Shown here in pieces: positions 1-12,124 of a stretch of 64,000 bases of DNA. The notes below the pieces were generated by a model. The model worked only from the letters and a program-made list of their open reading frames with translations. It made no database searches and had not been told where the DNA came from. Each line of letters starts with the position of its first letter. Within the stretch, counting starts at the first letter, position 1. The position numbers were made by a program, and so were the translations under genes. Source of the DNA: Cellvibrio sp. 79 (GTDB lineage Bacteria; Pseudomonadota; Gammaproteobacteria; Pseudomonadales; Cellvibrionaceae); the NCBI GenBank assembly GCA_003056245.1, contig MVDH01000001.1:863679-927678 (forward strand), read 5' to 3'.

Positions 1-1092
1 GAAGCAGAAAAACTCCTGGAATTGCGCAATAAAATTGATGCAATTGACGATGAGATTGGCCGGCTGATTTCAGCACGTGCATCTTGTGCCCAGGAGGTTG
101 CTGAAGTTAAAAAGGCCAGTCTTCCAGAAGATGCCAGTATTCTTTTTTATCGCCCGGAACGTGAGGCCCAGGTCTTGCGCAAAGCGATGGAGAATAATAC
201 TGGCCCCTTGAGTAACGAAGAGGTTGCGCGGTTATTTCGCGAAATTATGTCTGCGTGCCTGGCGTTGGAAAATCCAGTCAAAGTGGCTTACCTCGGCCCG
301 GAAGGCACTTTTACCCAGCAAGCGGCATTAAAGCACTTTGGTCATTCCGCCGTAGTCATGCCATTTTCTGCCATTGATGAAGTGTTTCGTGAAGTGGAAG
401 CAGGTGGTGTGAATTATGGTGTTGTGCCGGTAGAGAATTCTACGGAAGGTGTGGTCAATCACACGCTTGATAATTTTATGGGTTCCAATCTTAAAATTTG
501 TGGCGAAGTAGAGTTGCGCATTCACCATAATTTGATGGTATCTGATGTTACCAATGTGAGCAGCATCAGCCGTATTTATTCGCACTCCCAGTCGCTGGCC
601 CAGTGCCGCAAATGGCTGGATGCGCATTATCCGAACGCCGAGCGCGTGGCGGTGAGTAGTAACGCTGAAGCGGCAAAACGTTTAAAAGGTGAGTGGAACG
701 CGGCTGCTATCGCTGGTTCTATGGCGGCGGAATTGTACGGTTTGAAAATGATCGCCGAAAAAATTGAAGACCAGCCTGATAACTCCACACGCTTTTTAAT
801 TATCGGCCAGCAAGCTGTGCTGCAAAGTGGTGTTGATAAAACCTCTATTGTCGTTGCCATGCGTAATGAACCGGGCGCTTTGCATAATTTGCTTGAGCCG
901 TTCCATCGCCACAATATTGATCTCACTCGTGTGGAGACACGTCCATCGCGTACTGGTGCGTGGACTTACGTATTTTTTATTGATTTTGTTGGCCATGTAG
1001 ATGACCCTCTGATTAATGCGGTGATGAAAGAAGTGGCTTCTCGCTGTGCTGATTTAAAATTGCTCGGCTCATACCCTAAAGCGGTGTTGTAA
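1..1092 (+). CDS. pheA: Chorismate mutase / prephenate dehydratase (P-protein), 5' truncated by window start
   Basis: Frame is open from base 1 (EAEKLLELRNKIDAIDDEIGRLISARASCAQEVAEVK), typical AroQ domain; then VAYLGPEGTFTQQAALKHFG and C-terminal ACT-like ESRPSRTGAWTYVFF-type motif. Confidence 0.95.
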   Translation, partial: EAEKLLELRNKIDAIDDEIGRLISARASCAQEVAEVKKASLPEDASILFYRPEREAQVLRKAMENNTGPLSNEEVARLFREIMSACLALENPVKVAYLGPEGTFTQQAALKHFGHSAVVMPFSAIDEVFREVEAGGVNYGVVPVENSTEGVVNHTLDNFMGSNLKICGEVELRIHHNLMVSDVTNVSSISRIYSHSQSLAQCRKWLDAHYPNAERVAVSSNAEAAKRLKGEWNAAAIAGSMAAELYGLKMIAEKIEDQPDNSTRFLIIGQQAVLQSGVDKTSIVVAMRNEPGALHNLLEPFHRHNIDLTRVETRPSRTGAWTYVFFIDFVGHVDDPLINAVMKEVASRCADLKLLGSYPKAVL

Positions 1093-1097
1093 TTTAT

Positions 1098-2012
1098 ATG
1101 TCGACACCCTTGATCAATAAATTTGTTGTGGTCGGGATTGGCCTGATCGGTGGAAGCCTTGCTAAAGGTTTAAAACAGCGGGGCGCGTGCGCAGAAGTTA
1201 TCGGGATTGCACGTAAGGCTGAAACTTGTACGGAAGCAGTAAATTACGGCATTGTTGATCGTGGTTATACGTCATTACAGGAAATTGCCCATGAGCTTGG
1301 TGCTGGCGATATTATTTTTATTGCGGTACCGACGCTTTCGGTAAATTCAGTCTTTGAAGAAATCAAACAGTTTATTTCTGCTGATGTAACCATCACTGAT
1401 GGCGCAAGTGTTAAAGGTAGTGTGCAATTGGCCGCCGAAGCGGTGTTTGGAACTGTTCCTCCGCAATTGGTGTTGGGGCATCCTATTGCGGGTTCTGAAA
1501 AAAGTGGTGTTACTGCTGCTAACCCTAATTTATATGAGCACCATCGCGTTATTTTGACTCCACTCGAAACTACTAACCATACGCATGTAGAGCTAATCAC
1601 TTATATGTGGCAGGCGGTGGGTGCAGAAGTATTATTTATGTCGGTGGAGGAGCACGATGAGGTTCTCGGAGCTACCAGCCATTTGCCACATGTCATTGCA
1701 TACTCACTCGTGGATACCCTTGCCAGGGATATTAATAACCCTAATATTTTTCGTTACGCAGCTGGCGGTTTTCGCGATTTCACCCGCATTGCGTCCAGTG
1801 ATCCAGTGATGTGGCATGACATCATGCGTGCGAACAAGTCAGCGATCTTGAAGTCGATGGATTTATTTATTGATAACCTCGCCCGTCTGCGCACAGGAAT
1901 TGAACAAGGAGATAGCAATTATTTGTTGGATGTATTTAGTCGTGCAAAGGAAGCCCGTGATGAGTTCACGCTAATGCTTGCCAAACGGCAGGCGCCTCCC
2001 AAAGAGGACTGA
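1098..2012 (+). CDS. tyrA: Prephenate dehydrogenase
   Basis: Rossmann GIGLIGGSLAKGLK, GHPIAGSEKSGV, EHDEVLGATSHLPH, FRDFTRIASSDPVMWHDI motifs. Confidence 0.93.
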   Translation: MSTPLINKFVVVGIGLIGGSLAKGLKQRGACAEVIGIARKAETCTEAVNYGIVDRGYTSLQEIAHELGAGDIIFIAVPTLSVNSVFEEIKQFISADVTITDGASVKGSVQLAAEAVFGTVPPQLVLGHPIAGSEKSGVTAANPNLYEHHRVILTPLETTNHTHVELITYMWQAVGAEVLFMSVEEHDEVLGATSHLPHVIAYSLVDTLARDINNPNIFRYAAGGFRDFTRIASSDPVMWHDIMRANKSAILKSMDLFIDNLARLRTGIEQGDSNYLLDVFSRAKEARDEFTLMLAKRQAPPKED

Positions 2013-2158
2013 TTGTTAATATTTATCTGTCCAAACTTTTCGGAATAACCTTAGAAAGATTTAGTCATTAAACCTTGCGTCGCAGATCTATATAATTGCT
2101 GCTGTTTTTTAAACACCTTGTGTAAATCCGACGCCGTTTTCAAATTGGTATTTATTGA

Positions 2159-3067
2159 ATGTCAAACTACAACTTGACTCACCTCAAGCAACTTGAAGCT
2201 GAAAGTATTCATATCATCCGTGAAGTAGCGGCTGAATTTGATAATCCCGTAATGCTGTATTCAATCGGTAAAGATTCCGCGGTGATGATGCATCTCACCA
2301 TGAAAGCTTTTTTTCCTGGTAAGCCACCATTTCCGTTAATGCATGTGGATACCACTTGGAAATTTCGTGAAATGATTGCATTTCGCGACCAGCGTGTGAA
2401 AGATCTGGGCTGGGATCTGATTGTGCATATCAATCAGGAAGGTGTTGATATGGGGGTTGGTCCATTCACCCACGGTAGCGCCAAGCATACCGACATCATG
2501 AAAACCCAATCCTTGAAGCAAGCGCTAAACAAATATGGTTTTGATGCTGCCTTCGGTGGTGCGCGTCGCGATGAAGAAAAATCCCGTGCTAAAGAACGTG
2601 TTTATTCATTCCGTGACAAGAATCATCGTTGGGATCCGAAAAACCAACGTCCTGAGTTGTGGAATATCTATAACGGCAAAGTTGATAAGGGCGAAAGCAT
2701 TCGTGTATTCCCCTTGTCCAACTGGACTGAGTTGGATATTTGGCAATACATCCATTTGGAAAATATTCCGATTGTTCCTTTGTATTTTGCTGCCAAACGC
2801 CCGGTGGTAGAGCGCGATGGTGTGATGATTATGGTTGATGATGACCGTATGCCCATCGGCCCTGACGACAAAGTGGAAGAAAAAATGGTGCGTTTCCGTA
2901 CACTCGGTTGTTATCCATTGACCGGTGCGGTTGAATCCGAAGCGACGACTCTGCCCGAAATCATTCAGGAAATGCTGCTGACTACTACATCAGAGCGGCA
3001 GGGCAGGGTCATTGACCACGATAGTTCCGGCTCTATGGAAAAGAAAAAACAGGAAGGTTATTTCTAA
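2159..3067 (+). CDS. cysD: Sulfate adenylyltransferase subunit 2
   Basis: [15 protein letters not shown]-loop, [28 protein letters not shown]. Confidence 0.97.
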   Translation: MSNYNLTHLKQLEAESIHIIREVAAEFDNPVMLYSIGKDSAVMMHLTMKAFFPGKPPFPLMHVDTTWKFREMIAFRDQRVKDLGWDLIVHINQEGVDMGVGPFTHGSAKHTDIMKTQSLKQALNKYGFDAAFGGARRDEEKSRAKERVYSFRDKNHRWDPKNQRPELWNIYNGKVDKGESIRVFPLSNWTELDIWQYIHLENIPIVPLYFAAKRPVVERDGVMIMVDDDRMPIGPDDKVEEKMVRFRTLGCYPLTGAVESEATTLPEIIQEMLLTTTSERQGRVIDHDSSGSMEKKKQEGYF

Positions 3068-3118
3068 TTTTTCTTTGTGCCTGTTTTTTACGTCTTGCGA
3101 ATGTAAATAGAGAATTTT

Positions 3119-4537
3119 ATGAGTCATCAGTCAGAATTAATTGCACAAGATATTAATGCTTATCTTGCACAGCATGAACAAAAAGAGCTGCTGCGATTTT
3201 TAACTTGCGGTAGCGTGGATGATGGTAAGAGCACCCTGATTGGCCGCTTGCTCCACGATTCCAAAATGATTTATGAAGATCAATTGGAAGCAATCAAGTC
3301 CGACAGTGTAAAGCATGGCACTACCGGTGAGAAAATAGACCTTGCGCTTCTGGTTGATGGCTTGCAGGCAGAGCGTGAGCAAGGCATTACTATTGATGTT
3401 GCCTATCGTTATTTTTCTACCGCAAAGCGTAAATTTATTATCGCTGATACACCTGGCCATGAGCAGTACACGCGCAATATGGCGACCGGTGCGTCTACTT
3501 GTGACCTTGCAATTATTTTGATCGACGCTCGCTATGGCGTGGTCACACAAACCCGTCGTCACAGTTACATTGCATCATTATTAGGTATTAAACATATTGT
3601 TGTTGCCGTTAATAAAATGGATTTGTTGGGTTTCGATCAAACGGCCTTTGAAAAAATCAAAAAAGATTATCTGGAATTTTCCAGCAAGCTGGCGATGAAA
3701 GACGTTATGTTTGTGCCCATCTCAGCATTGGATGGCGATAATGTGGTTAATCGCTCGGACCGTTCGCCTTGGTATCAGGGGCAAACGTTAATGGAAATTT
3801 TTGAAAGTGTTCCAATTGCGGATGATAAAAACTTTACTGATTTCCGTTTTCCTGTTCAGTATGTAAATCGACCTAACCTGGATTTCCGCGGCTTCTGTGG
3901 CAATGTTGCTTCAGGAGTTGTAAAAGTTGGTGATCAAGTGCGTGCGTTGCCATCCGGTAAAACAAGCCATGTTAAATCCATCGTGACTTATGATGGAAAT
4001 CTTGATGAGGCCTTTACCGGGCAAGCAGTAACCTTGACATTGACTGACGAAGTTGATGTGAGCCGTGGTGATGTTCTGGTTTTAGCAAAAGATAACGTAC
4101 CTCAATCCAATCATTTGCATGCTCATTTAGTATGGATGACAGAAAAGCCATTAACTTCCGGAACTGAATATTGGTTTAAATTCGCTAGTAAGCTGGTGAC
4201 GGGTGAAGTTGAGGCCATTAATTGTCGAATTGATGTAAATACGCAGGAGCAAACAAGCGTCAACCAATTGCAGCTAAATGACATTGCAATTGTTGATTTG
4301 TTGTTAACCCAGCCAGTTGTTGCTGATGCCTACAAACAAAATCGTGCAACCGGTGCTTTTATAGTGATTGATCGTTTAACGAATCTGACTGTAGGAGCGG
4401 GCATGGTCATTAATCAATTGGAATCAAAAACAGCTGTGCAAACGAATTACAGTGAGTTTGAATTAGAATTAAATGCACTGATTCGCAAACATTTCCCGCA
4501 TTGGGGTGCTGCAGATCTTCACCGTTTATTGAAGTAA
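3119..4537 (+). CDS. cysN: Sulfate adenylyltransferase subunit 1 (GTPase), without fused APS kinase
   Basis: [42 protein letters not shown] stops at 472 aa. Confidence 0.96.
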   Translation: MSHQSELIAQDINAYLAQHEQKELLRFLTCGSVDDGKSTLIGRLLHDSKMIYEDQLEAIKSDSVKHGTTGEKIDLALLVDGLQAEREQGITIDVAYRYFSTAKRKFIIADTPGHEQYTRNMATGASTCDLAIILIDARYGVVTQTRRHSYIASLLGIKHIVVAVNKMDLLGFDQTAFEKIKKDYLEFSSKLAMKDVMFVPISALDGDNVVNRSDRSPWYQGQTLMEIFESVPIADDKNFTDFRFPVQYVNRPNLDFRGFCGNVASGVVKVGDQVRALPSGKTSHVKSIVTYDGNLDEAFTGQAVTLTLTDEVDVSRGDVLVLAKDNVPQSNHLHAHLVWMTEKPLTSGTEYWFKFASKLVTGEVEAINCRIDVNTQEQTSVNQLQLNDIAIVDLLLTQPVVADAYKQNRATGAFIVIDRLTNLTVGAGMVINQLESKTAVQTNYSEFELELNALIRKHFPHWGAADLHRLLK

Positions 4538-4560
4538 TTCCCTCTATTTTTTCCGCAAAT

Positions 4561-4589
4561 AAAAAACCCGGCTTGTCCGGGTTTTTTTT
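4561..4589 (+). terminator. Rho-independent terminator after cysN
   Basis: aaaaaacccggcttgtccgggtttttttt stem-loop with T-tract. Confidence 0.85.
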
Positions 4590-4755
4590 CACATTTTTCT
4601 TGTAAAAACAGTAGTCAATATCGCACAGCACGAGTGGCGAATCTCTGCTGTTTGGCCGTTTTCTTTCTGCATATCTTATGCCCCGCGCCCTACGGTAAAT
4701 CTTTAGGCGCATAACAGTTGTTCAATATGATTATTCTTAATACATGGAGTTCTTT

Positions 4756-5094
4756 ATGAAAAGTTTTTTATCCGCTATTTCGTTTGTGGTTCTAATGGTT
4801 TGTGGTGTCTCAACTGTGTGGGCAGCTGAAGCTGCGCCAGCAGAAAAAACCCCTAAAGTAGAAACCAAAACTACTGCCAAAGCTGAATCTACAGCCCCCA
4901 AAAATGTAGTTAACATCAATACTGCAGATGTGCAGGAGTTAACCAGACTTAAAGGGATCGGTGAGAAAAAAGCGGAAGCTATTATTGCCTGGCGTAAAGA
5001 AAACGGTAATTTTAAAACCGTTGAGGACTTACTGGAGGTTAAAGGAATTGGTGAGGCGACGCTGGAAAGCAATCGTGAGAATATAAGTATCTAG
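4756..5094 (+). CDS. ComEA-like helix-hairpin-helix secreted protein
   Basis: Signal peptide MKSFLSAISFVVLMVCGVSTVWAA; VNINTADVQELTRLKGIGEKKAEAIIAWRKENGNFKTVEDLLEVKGIG HhH repeats; RBS favours the internal ATG. Confidence 0.88.
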   Translation: MKSFLSAISFVVLMVCGVSTVWAAEAAPAEKTPKVETKTTAKAESTAPKNVVNINTADVQELTRLKGIGEKKAEAIIAWRKENGNFKTVEDLLEVKGIGEATLESNRENISI

Positions 5095-5158
5095 AGTGTA
5101 TACCTGCACCTCACGGTGTTATTGAATGAATTTTATGGTGTTTTTTGCTTTAATAGAG

Positions 5159-5187
5159 GCCCGGATTTAACTGTCCGGGCTTTTTTC
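5159..5187 (+). terminator. Stem-loop terminator between comEA-like gene and pyrF
   Basis: gcccggatttaactgtccgggcttttttc. Confidence 0.75.
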
Positions 5188-5205
5188 TTTTCAAGAGGTT
5201 AAGAA

Positions 5206-5907
5206 ATGTCCGAACTGGGGCCAAGAATTGTTGTTGCAATGGATTTTGATAATGCGGATCAATGTCTTGCGATGGCAAAGCGACTATCGCCGAAGGATTG
5301 CCGTTTGAAAGTTGGAAAAGAGTTATTCACCGCATGCGGTCCAAAAATTGTTGACCAACTTATGAGCTTGGGTTTCTCGGTATTTTTGGACTTAAAGTTT
5401 CACGATATTCCAAATACGACAAGTAAAGCTGTAAAAGCTGCCGCAGATCTGGGCGTGTGGATGGTAAATGTGCACGCCTCGGGTGGCGAGCGAATGATGC
5501 AAGCTGCACGGAATATACTCGAACAGGGCGCAGGTCCCAGACCGTTGTTGATAGCGGTCACAGTGTTAACCAGTATGGAAGCCTCTGACTTGCATGCTAT
5601 TGGTATTGATCACAATCCGGAAGAACAAGTACTGAAGTTGGCACGATTAACGCATATGTGTGGCCTCGATGGGATAGTTTGCTCAGCGCAAGAGGCGAAG
5701 TTAATGCGCACCGAATTTGGTAAAGATTTTTGTCTGGTAACTCCGGGTATACGGTTAGAGTCGTCTCCTGCTGATGATCAGCGTCGCACACTCACACCAG
5801 CCGCTGCGATCGCTGCGGGAAGTAGTTATCTGGTTATTGGTAGGCCAATTACTCAAGCGGTAGACCCTATTGCGACCTGTCACTCCATTATTCAGTCACT
5901 TGCGTGA
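5206..5907 (+). CDS. pyrF: Orotidine 5'-phosphate decarboxylase
   Basis: [67 protein letters not shown]. Confidence 0.96.
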   Translation: MSELGPRIVVAMDFDNADQCLAMAKRLSPKDCRLKVGKELFTACGPKIVDQLMSLGFSVFLDLKFHDIPNTTSKAVKAAADLGVWMVNVHASGGERMMQAARNILEQGAGPRPLLIAVTVLTSMEASDLHAIGIDHNPEEQVLKLARLTHMCGLDGIVCSAQEAKLMRTEFGKDFCLVTPGIRLESSPADDQRRTLTPAAAIAAGSSYLVIGRPITQAVDPIATCHSIIQSLA

Positions 5908-5925
5908 GTATAGGGCGGAGTTTTT

Positions 5926-6606
5926 TTGATGAGTAATAACCAAATCAGGGTCGTCACTATCGACGGTCCAAGTGGTTCAGGAAAGGGCACGTTGAGCCAA
6001 ATGCTGGCGCGTCACCTGGGATATCACTTACTGGACAGCGGCGCTCTATATCGTTTGGTAGCGTTGGCTTCCGTTAAGCGCCATGTTGATTTTGCCCGGG
6101 AAGAATTTGTGGTTCCTATCGCGCAGAATTTGAATGTCGAGTTTTCAGTCGAAGGAAACTCAATGCAAATTCTGTTGGATGGTGAAGATGTAACTAATGC
6201 AATTCGGCAAGAAGCAATTGGTATGGGGGCATCTCAAGTTGCTGCACATCCCGGTGTTAGGGCTGCTTTATTGGAGCGTCAGCGCGCCTTTGCCAGGTTG
6301 CCGGGGTTAATCGCCGACGGCAGGGATATGGGGACAGCTGTTTTCCCTGAATCAGTCACTAAAATATTTTTAACTGCAAGTGCAGAAGCGCGAGCGGAGC
6401 GCCGCTTCAATCAGTTGAAAGCGAAAGGCGAAATTGTGGAGATGGAAAATCTTGTTGCCGATATTCGTGAGCGAGACGAGCGTGACTCAAAACGTGCGGT
6501 ATCTCCATTAGTACCTGCGGCAGATGCCACAATTATCGATAGCACCGATATGAGTATTGAAGAGGTTTTTGCTAGCATGCTGGCGCTAATCAAGCAGAAT
6601 TCATGA
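5926..6606 (+). CDS. cmk: Cytidylate kinase
   Basis: VVTIDGPSGSGKGTLSQMLARHLGYHLLDSGALYRLVAL; GRDMGTAVFPES. Confidence 0.96.
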   Translation: MMSNNQIRVVTIDGPSGSGKGTLSQMLARHLGYHLLDSGALYRLVALASVKRHVDFAREEFVVPIAQNLNVEFSVEGNSMQILLDGEDVTNAIRQEAIGMGASQVAAHPGVRAALLERQRAFARLPGLIADGRDMGTAVFPESVTKIFLTASAEARAERRFNQLKAKGEIVEMENLVADIRERDERDSKRAVSPLVPAADATIIDSTDMSIEEVFASMLALIKQNS

Positions 6607-6758
6607 TCATTCCGTACCATGTCAACAAACGGTAAGAATGTCTCTTTAGCTTGCTCAGTAATTTGCGGTGGTTTAAGTCACTTATAATTAAATGACGCCA
6701 ACGGAGTTAGATGGCGCCCGCGGCTTGGAAATAGTTATTTTTCAGATGGGATTCATAT

Positions 6759-8111
6759 ATGACCTTAACTTGTTTTAAAGCCTACGATATTCGCGGAAAG
6801 CTGGGTGAAGAACTCAATGAAGATATCGTGTATCGAATTGGTCGCGCCTATGCGCAATACATAAAACCTCGAAGTGTTGTTGTTGGAGGCGATGTTCGGC
6901 TTACGAGTAAAGCCTTGAAAACAGCATTGAGTAATGGATTGCGTGATGAGGGTGTAGATGTAATTGATATAGGGATGTCTGGAACTGAAGAAATTTATTT
7001 TGCTACCAGCTATCTCAAAACTGACGGCGGTATTGAAATTACGGCAAGCCATAATCCGATTGATTACAACGGAATGAAGCTTGTTCGCGCGGGGTCGAGA
7101 CCAATTAGTGGTGATACTGGCCTCAATGAAATAAAGCGTCTGGCTGAAGAGAATCAGTTTAAAGTTGCTGATTTTTCTGCGCGCGGCGAACTAATAGAAG
7201 AGAATATTCTGGATGCTTATGTGCAGCATCTTTTGTCATATGTCGATGTGTCCGCACTAAAACCATTAAAGCTGGTTGTTAACGCTGGCAATGGTGCTGC
7301 CGGTCATGTGATTGATGCGATAGAAAAATATTTACCGTTTACATTTATAAAAATTAACCATGAACCCGATGGCACTTTTCCTAACGGTATTCCCAATCCT
7401 TTGTTGTTTGAAAATCGTGCATCCACTTCAGAGGTTGTGCGCCAGCATAATGCGGACATGGGAATTGCATGGGACGGTGATTTTGATCGCTGCTTCCTGT
7501 TTGATGAGCAGGGTGAGTTTACCGAGGGGTATTATATTGTGGGATTGCTGGCAGAGGCTTTCCTGTTAAAGAACCCCGGAGCAAAAATTATCCATGATCC
7601 ACGTTTAACCTGGAATACGCTCGATATTGCTGCTGCTAATGGCGGTGAGGCAATTCAATCTAAAACCGGCCATGCATTTATTAAAGAGCGGATGCGTTCT
7701 GAAGATGCGGTGTATGGTGGTGAGATGAGTGCACATCATTATTTCCGTGATTTTTTCTATTGTGATAGTGGCATGATTCCATGGTTATTAGTTTGTGAGC
7801 TTTTGTGTCGCAAACAGCAAACATTATCCTCCATGCTGGCTGATAGGATAGCCAGGTTTCCATCTCCTGGCGAAATTAATAGTCATGTTGCTGACGCAAA
7901 GCTGGCTATTGAAAAAGTACTTGCTCATTATGAGCCGGATGCAAAGTTTGTTGATAAAACAGACGGCATAAGTTTGGAATTTGATGATTGGAGGTTCAAT
8001 CTTCGTATGTCCAATACAGAACCTGTTGTGCGCTTGAATGTTGAGAGCAGGGGCAGCAAGCAATTGGTTGAACAAAAAACAACAGAAGTCCTTCATTTAC
8101 TTAATAGCTAA
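6759..8111 (+). CDS. Phosphomannomutase / phosphoglucomutase
   Basis: [87 protein letters not shown]. Confidence 0.93.
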   Translation: MTLTCFKAYDIRGKLGEELNEDIVYRIGRAYAQYIKPRSVVVGGDVRLTSKALKTALSNGLRDEGVDVIDIGMSGTEEIYFATSYLKTDGGIEITASHNPIDYNGMKLVRAGSRPISGDTGLNEIKRLAEENQFKVADFSARGELIEENILDAYVQHLLSYVDVSALKPLKLVVNAGNGAAGHVIDAIEKYLPFTFIKINHEPDGTFPNGIPNPLLFENRASTSEVVRQHNADMGIAWDGDFDRCFLFDEQGEFTEGYYIVGLLAEAFLLKNPGAKIIHDPRLTWNTLDIAAANGGEAIQSKTGHAFIKERMRSEDAVYGGEMSAHHYFRDFFYCDSGMIPWLLVCELLCRKQQTLSSMLADRIARFPSPGEINSHVADAKLAIEKVLAHYEPDAKFVDKTDGISLEFDDWRFNLRMSNTEPVVRLNVESRGSKQLVEQKTTEVLHLLNS

Positions 8112-8140
8112 CTAACAAATACTTAATTAGGACGAAGATT

Positions 8141-9034
8141 ATGCAAGTTAAAAAAGCGGTGATTCCGGTAGCAGGTTTAGGTACGCGTATGCTTCCTGCA
8201 ACTAAAGCTATTCCAAAAGAAATGCTTCCGGTTGTTGATAAACCGTTAATTCAATATGTAATAGAAGAAGCTGCTGCTGCAGGTATCAAAGAGATAGTGT
8301 TGGTGACTCACGCCAGTAAAAATGCTATCGAAAATCATTTTGATACCAGCTTTGAATTGGAAGCGCAGCTTGAGGCGCGTTTAAAGCGCTCATTGCTGGC
8401 TGAAGTTCGTTCTATTACGCCGCCAGGCCTGACGGTTATTTCTGTGCGTCAAGCAGAGGCAAAAGGTTTGGGGCATGCAATTTTGTGTGCAAAACCGGTA
8501 ATGGGTGACGAACCCTTTGCTGTACTTTTGCCGGATGTATTAGTGGACAATGCTGAATCCAATCTCAGACAGGATAATCTTGCAGGTATGACAAGGCGCT
8601 TTCAGGAAACAGGCAACAGCCAAATTCTGGTAGAACAAGTTCCTCATGATCAAGTGGATAAATATGGCGTTGTTGATTGTTCAGGTGTGGAGATCCCATC
8701 TGGAAAAACAGCGACTATTAAAGCGATGGTGGAAAAACCTCCAGTTGATGAAGCCCCGTCGAACATGGCAATTGTAGGGCGCTATGTTCTTTCAAAAACA
8801 GTGTGGGATTTGCTTGCGAAAACACAGCCTGGTGCTGGTGGCGAGATTCAGTTAACAGACGCGCTGGATGCTTTGTTAGGGATTGAAACTGTTGAGGCTT
8901 ATCAATTGGTAGGGCGTAGCCACGATTGTGGTACCAAGCTTGGTTATTTAATGGCAAATGTTATTTATGGCGAGCGTCATAACGACGTTGGTAATAATTT
9001 TAAATCATTTTTGCAAAAACGTTATTCGTCTTAA
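8141..9034 (+). CDS. galU: UTP-glucose-1-phosphate uridylyltransferase
   Basis: [39 protein letters not shown]. Confidence 0.96.
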   Translation: MQVKKAVIPVAGLGTRMLPATKAIPKEMLPVVDKPLIQYVIEEAAAAGIKEIVLVTHASKNAIENHFDTSFELEAQLEARLKRSLLAEVRSITPPGLTVISVRQAEAKGLGHAILCAKPVMGDEPFAVLLPDVLVDNAESNLRQDNLAGMTRRFQETGNSQILVEQVPHDQVDKYGVVDCSGVEIPSGKTATIKAMVEKPPVDEAPSNMAIVGRYVLSKTVWDLLAKTQPGAGGEIQLTDALDALLGIETVEAYQLVGRSHDCGTKLGYLMANVIYGERHNDVGNNFKSFLQKRYSS

Positions 9035-9089
9035 TTGATGCTGGCCAGATTCTTGACGTGCTGGTGTCCCTGTGGATAAGGAGTGCTAA

Positions 9090-10505
9090 TTGATTATTCC
9101 CGTAATACTTGCTGGTGGCTCAGGAACTCGTCTGTGGCCTATGTCTCGCCAACATTACCCCAAACAATTGTTGAAATTGTTTGGGGATAAAACGATGTTG
9201 CAACAAACTTTATTGCGACTTGAAGGTGTTGCCAATCTTGCTCCTCCAATTGTGGTTTGCAATGAAGAGCACAGGTTTATGGTGGCGGAGCAGTTGCATG
9301 AAATTGGTCAGCCGAAAGCATCGATTATCCTTGAGCCTGTTGCACGTAATACGGCTCCTGCATTGGCGCTGGCTGCGATACATGCAAAATCATTGGCAGA
9401 AAATCCAATTTTATTGGTTTTATCTGCTGATCACATGATCAAGGATGTTAAAGCATTCCATGCTGCACTTGCTGATGCGATTACTGCCGCAGAAGCTGGG
9501 CATCTTGCTACTTTTGGTGTTAACCCTACTCGCCCGGAAACGGGTTATGGTTATATTAAAACCAGAAGGGATCAGGCTGGCGAATCTATTTTTTATCCGG
9601 TAACCCAGTTTGTCGAAAAGCCTAATCTTGAAACGGCGGAAAGGTATCTTGCGGAAGGATGTTATTACTGGAATAGCGGCATGTTTGTTTTCCAGACTGA
9701 GGTTTTCTTAAGGGAGCTTCAGGAACAAAGCGCAGAGGTTGTTATCGCCGCTGAGCAAGCTAAAGTTTGGGCGGTTCAGGATCTGGATTTTATTCGTATT
9801 GATCGTGAATCATTTTCCCAGGCACCCAATATTTCCATCGATTATGCATTGATGGAAAAGAGCGCTAATGTCGTATGTGTTCCATTTAGTGCTGGTTGGA
9901 GTGACGTTGGCGATTGGAAATCTTTTTGGGATCTCTCGGATAAAGATGCTTCCGGCAATAGTCGGATAGGCGATTGTATTGATATCGGTTCAACAAATAC
10001 TCTGGTTTTTTCCCAGGATAAGTTGGTTGCAACATTGGGTGTTAATAATTTAATGATTGTTAATACTCCTGATGCTGTTTTGGTGGCTGATCAATCGCAG
10101 GCCCAGCAAGTTAAATCAATCATCACCCAGATTGAGAAGCAAAAGCGCTCCGAGCATTTACAGCATCGTGAAATATATCGTCCTTGGGGTTGTTATGATG
10201 CTATTGATACGGGGGATCGTTACCAGGTTAACCGGATCAGGGTTAAGCCTGGAGGTAGTTTGTCTTTACAGGTCCATCATCACCGTGCTGAGCATTGGAT
10301 AGTAGTGAAGGGGACTGCATTGGTGCAGAAGGGCGAAGAGTCTGTACTGCTTTCTGAAAACGAATCTACGTATATTCCTGTTGGCACCAAGCATCGCTTG
10401 AGTAATCCGGGTAAAATACCGCTTGAAATAATTGAAGTGCAATCAGGTCCCTATCTGAAAGAGGATGATGTTATCCGTTATGAGGATAGCTACGGGCGCT
10501 CTTAA
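9090..10505 (+). CDS. Mannose-1-phosphate guanylyltransferase / mannose-6-phosphate isomerase (type II PMI-GMP)
   Basis: VILAGGSGTRLWPMSRQHYPKQLLKLFGDKTMLQQT; C-terminal cupin RPWGCYDAIDTGDRYQVNRIRVKPGGSLSLQVHHHRAEHWIVVKGTA. Confidence 0.94.
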   Translation: MIIPVILAGGSGTRLWPMSRQHYPKQLLKLFGDKTMLQQTLLRLEGVANLAPPIVVCNEEHRFMVAEQLHEIGQPKASIILEPVARNTAPALALAAIHAKSLAENPILLVLSADHMIKDVKAFHAALADAITAAEAGHLATFGVNPTRPETGYGYIKTRRDQAGESIFYPVTQFVEKPNLETAERYLAEGCYYWNSGMFVFQTEVFLRELQEQSAEVVIAAEQAKVWAVQDLDFIRIDRESFSQAPNISIDYALMEKSANVVCVPFSAGWSDVGDWKSFWDLSDKDASGNSRIGDCIDIGSTNTLVFSQDKLVATLGVNNLMIVNTPDAVLVADQSQAQQVKSIITQIEKQKRSEHLQHREIYRPWGCYDAIDTGDRYQVNRIRVKPGGSLSLQVHHHRAEHWIVVKGTALVQKGEESVLLSENESTYIPVGTKHRLSNPGKIPLEIIEVQSGPYLKEDDVIRYEDSYGRS

Positions 10506-10535
10506 AAGGTTTTATTTTATTTTGCTAGGGAGCAA

Positions 10536-11879
10536 TTGATGAAAGTAACAGTATTTGGTACTGGATATGTTGGATTGGTGACCGGTGCTTGCTTGGCTGA
10601 TGTCGGCCATGAAGTGCTGTGTGTTGATATCGATCAGCGAAAGGTGGATAACCTTAAGCTTGGCATTATTCCGATTTATGAGCCAGGTTTGGAGCCAATA
10701 GTTAAGCAAGCTGTTCAGAATGGACTGCTTAACTTTACTACCGATATGGATAAGGCTGTGCAGCATGGCGAATTGCAATTTATTGCAGTGGGAACGCCTT
10801 CAGGTGAAGATGGTTCTGCTGACTTGCAGTATGTTGTTGCGGTTGCGAGAACGATTGGCCAGCGCATTGACGACTATCGAGTAGTTATTAACAAGTCTAC
10901 TGTACCAGTAGGTACGGCTGAAATTGTTGAGCATGCATTGGCTGGCGAACTGCAAAAACGCGGTGTGCAAATTGATTTTGATGTGGTATCCAACCCTGAG
11001 TTTTTGAAGGAAGGTGCTGCTATTACTGACTTTATGAAGCCGGATCGCATTGTTGTTGGAAGCAAGAGTTCAAGAGCTGAAGGGTTGATGCGCGAGTTGT
11101 ATGCCCCCTTTAATAGAAATCATGATCGCATGATTTTTATGGATATCCGCTCCGCTGAATTAACCAAGTATGCTGCCAACGCCATGTTGGCAACCAAGAT
11201 CAGTTTTATCAATGAGATGGCCAATCTGGCGGAGCGCTTGGGTGCTGACATTGAGAAGGTTCGCAATGGTATAGGTGCTGATCCGCGTATTGGATACCAC
11301 TTCATATATCCCGGTTGTGGATACGGTGGCTCCTGTTTTCCAAAAGATGTCAAAGCATTGATTAATATCGCCAAAGATGTTGGGTACACGGCGGGATTGA
11401 TGGAGGCTGTAGATGAAGTCAATAACGCACAAAAGAGCAAGCTTTTTGAATATGTAAATGGCCATTTTGGTGGCGATCTTCGTGGAAAAGTATTTGCTTT
11501 GTGGGGACTTTCTTTTAAGCCTAATACTGATGATATGCGTGAAGCTCCAAGTCGTACTTTAATGGAAGCTCTGTGGGCTCAAGGTGCAAAAGTCCAGGCG
11601 TATGATCCGGTTGCTATGGATGAAACCCAGCATATCTATGGTCTTCGGGATGACTTGAAACTTGTTGGTACCAAAGAGGCTGCGCTCGAGCGTGCAGATG
11701 CATTAATTATCTGTACAGAGTGGAAAAACTTCAGGGCGCCAAACTTTGAGTTGGTTAAGACTGCGCTGAAGGATCCGGTGATTTTTGATGGTCGCAATCT
11801 TTATGAGCCGGAGAGAATGGCTGGTTTAGGTATCCAATATTATGCTGTTGGTCGTGGTTTGAGTATTGTAAAACGCTAG
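10536..11879 (+). CDS. ugd: UDP-glucose 6-dehydrogenase
   Basis: [59 protein letters not shown]. Confidence 0.93.
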   Translation: MMKVTVFGTGYVGLVTGACLADVGHEVLCVDIDQRKVDNLKLGIIPIYEPGLEPIVKQAVQNGLLNFTTDMDKAVQHGELQFIAVGTPSGEDGSADLQYVVAVARTIGQRIDDYRVVINKSTVPVGTAEIVEHALAGELQKRGVQIDFDVVSNPEFLKEGAAITDFMKPDRIVVGSKSSRAEGLMRELYAPFNRNHDRMIFMDIRSAELTKYAANAMLATKISFINEMANLAERLGADIEKVRNGIGADPRIGYHFIYPGCGYGGSCFPKDVKALINIAKDVGYTAGLMEAVDEVNNAQKSKLFEYVNGHFGGDLRGKVFALWGLSFKPNTDDMREAPSRTLMEALWAQGAKVQAYDPVAMDETQHIYGLRDDLKLVGTKEAALERADALIICTEWKNFRAPNFELVKTALKDPVIFDGRNLYEPERMAGLGIQYYAVGRGLSIVKR

Positions 11880-11888
11880 GTCATTTAG

Positions 11889-11918
11889 AGCTGGCTTTGC
11901 CCAAGGTAAAGCCAGCTT
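11889..11918 (+). terminator. Hairpin after ugd (weak U-tract)
   Basis: agctggctttgcccaaggtaaagccagctt inverted repeat just downstream of ugd stop. Confidence 0.5.
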
Positions 11919-12124
11919 GCTATTCCGCTACTGTTTTCCCTTGTTTATTGCTAAGCCATTGAAAAATATGGCCCATTCTGTTAGCATCCCGCACCTGCTG
12001 ATTTTCCTATCCTCCATGACAAATCTCATTGGGCTTGACTGTTGGCAGTAGTGAAAGCTGTTTAACCCAGTCTGAGGGAGCTTTTACTTTATATCAACTG
12101 ACCCGTGTGACAGACCGCGCGGAC

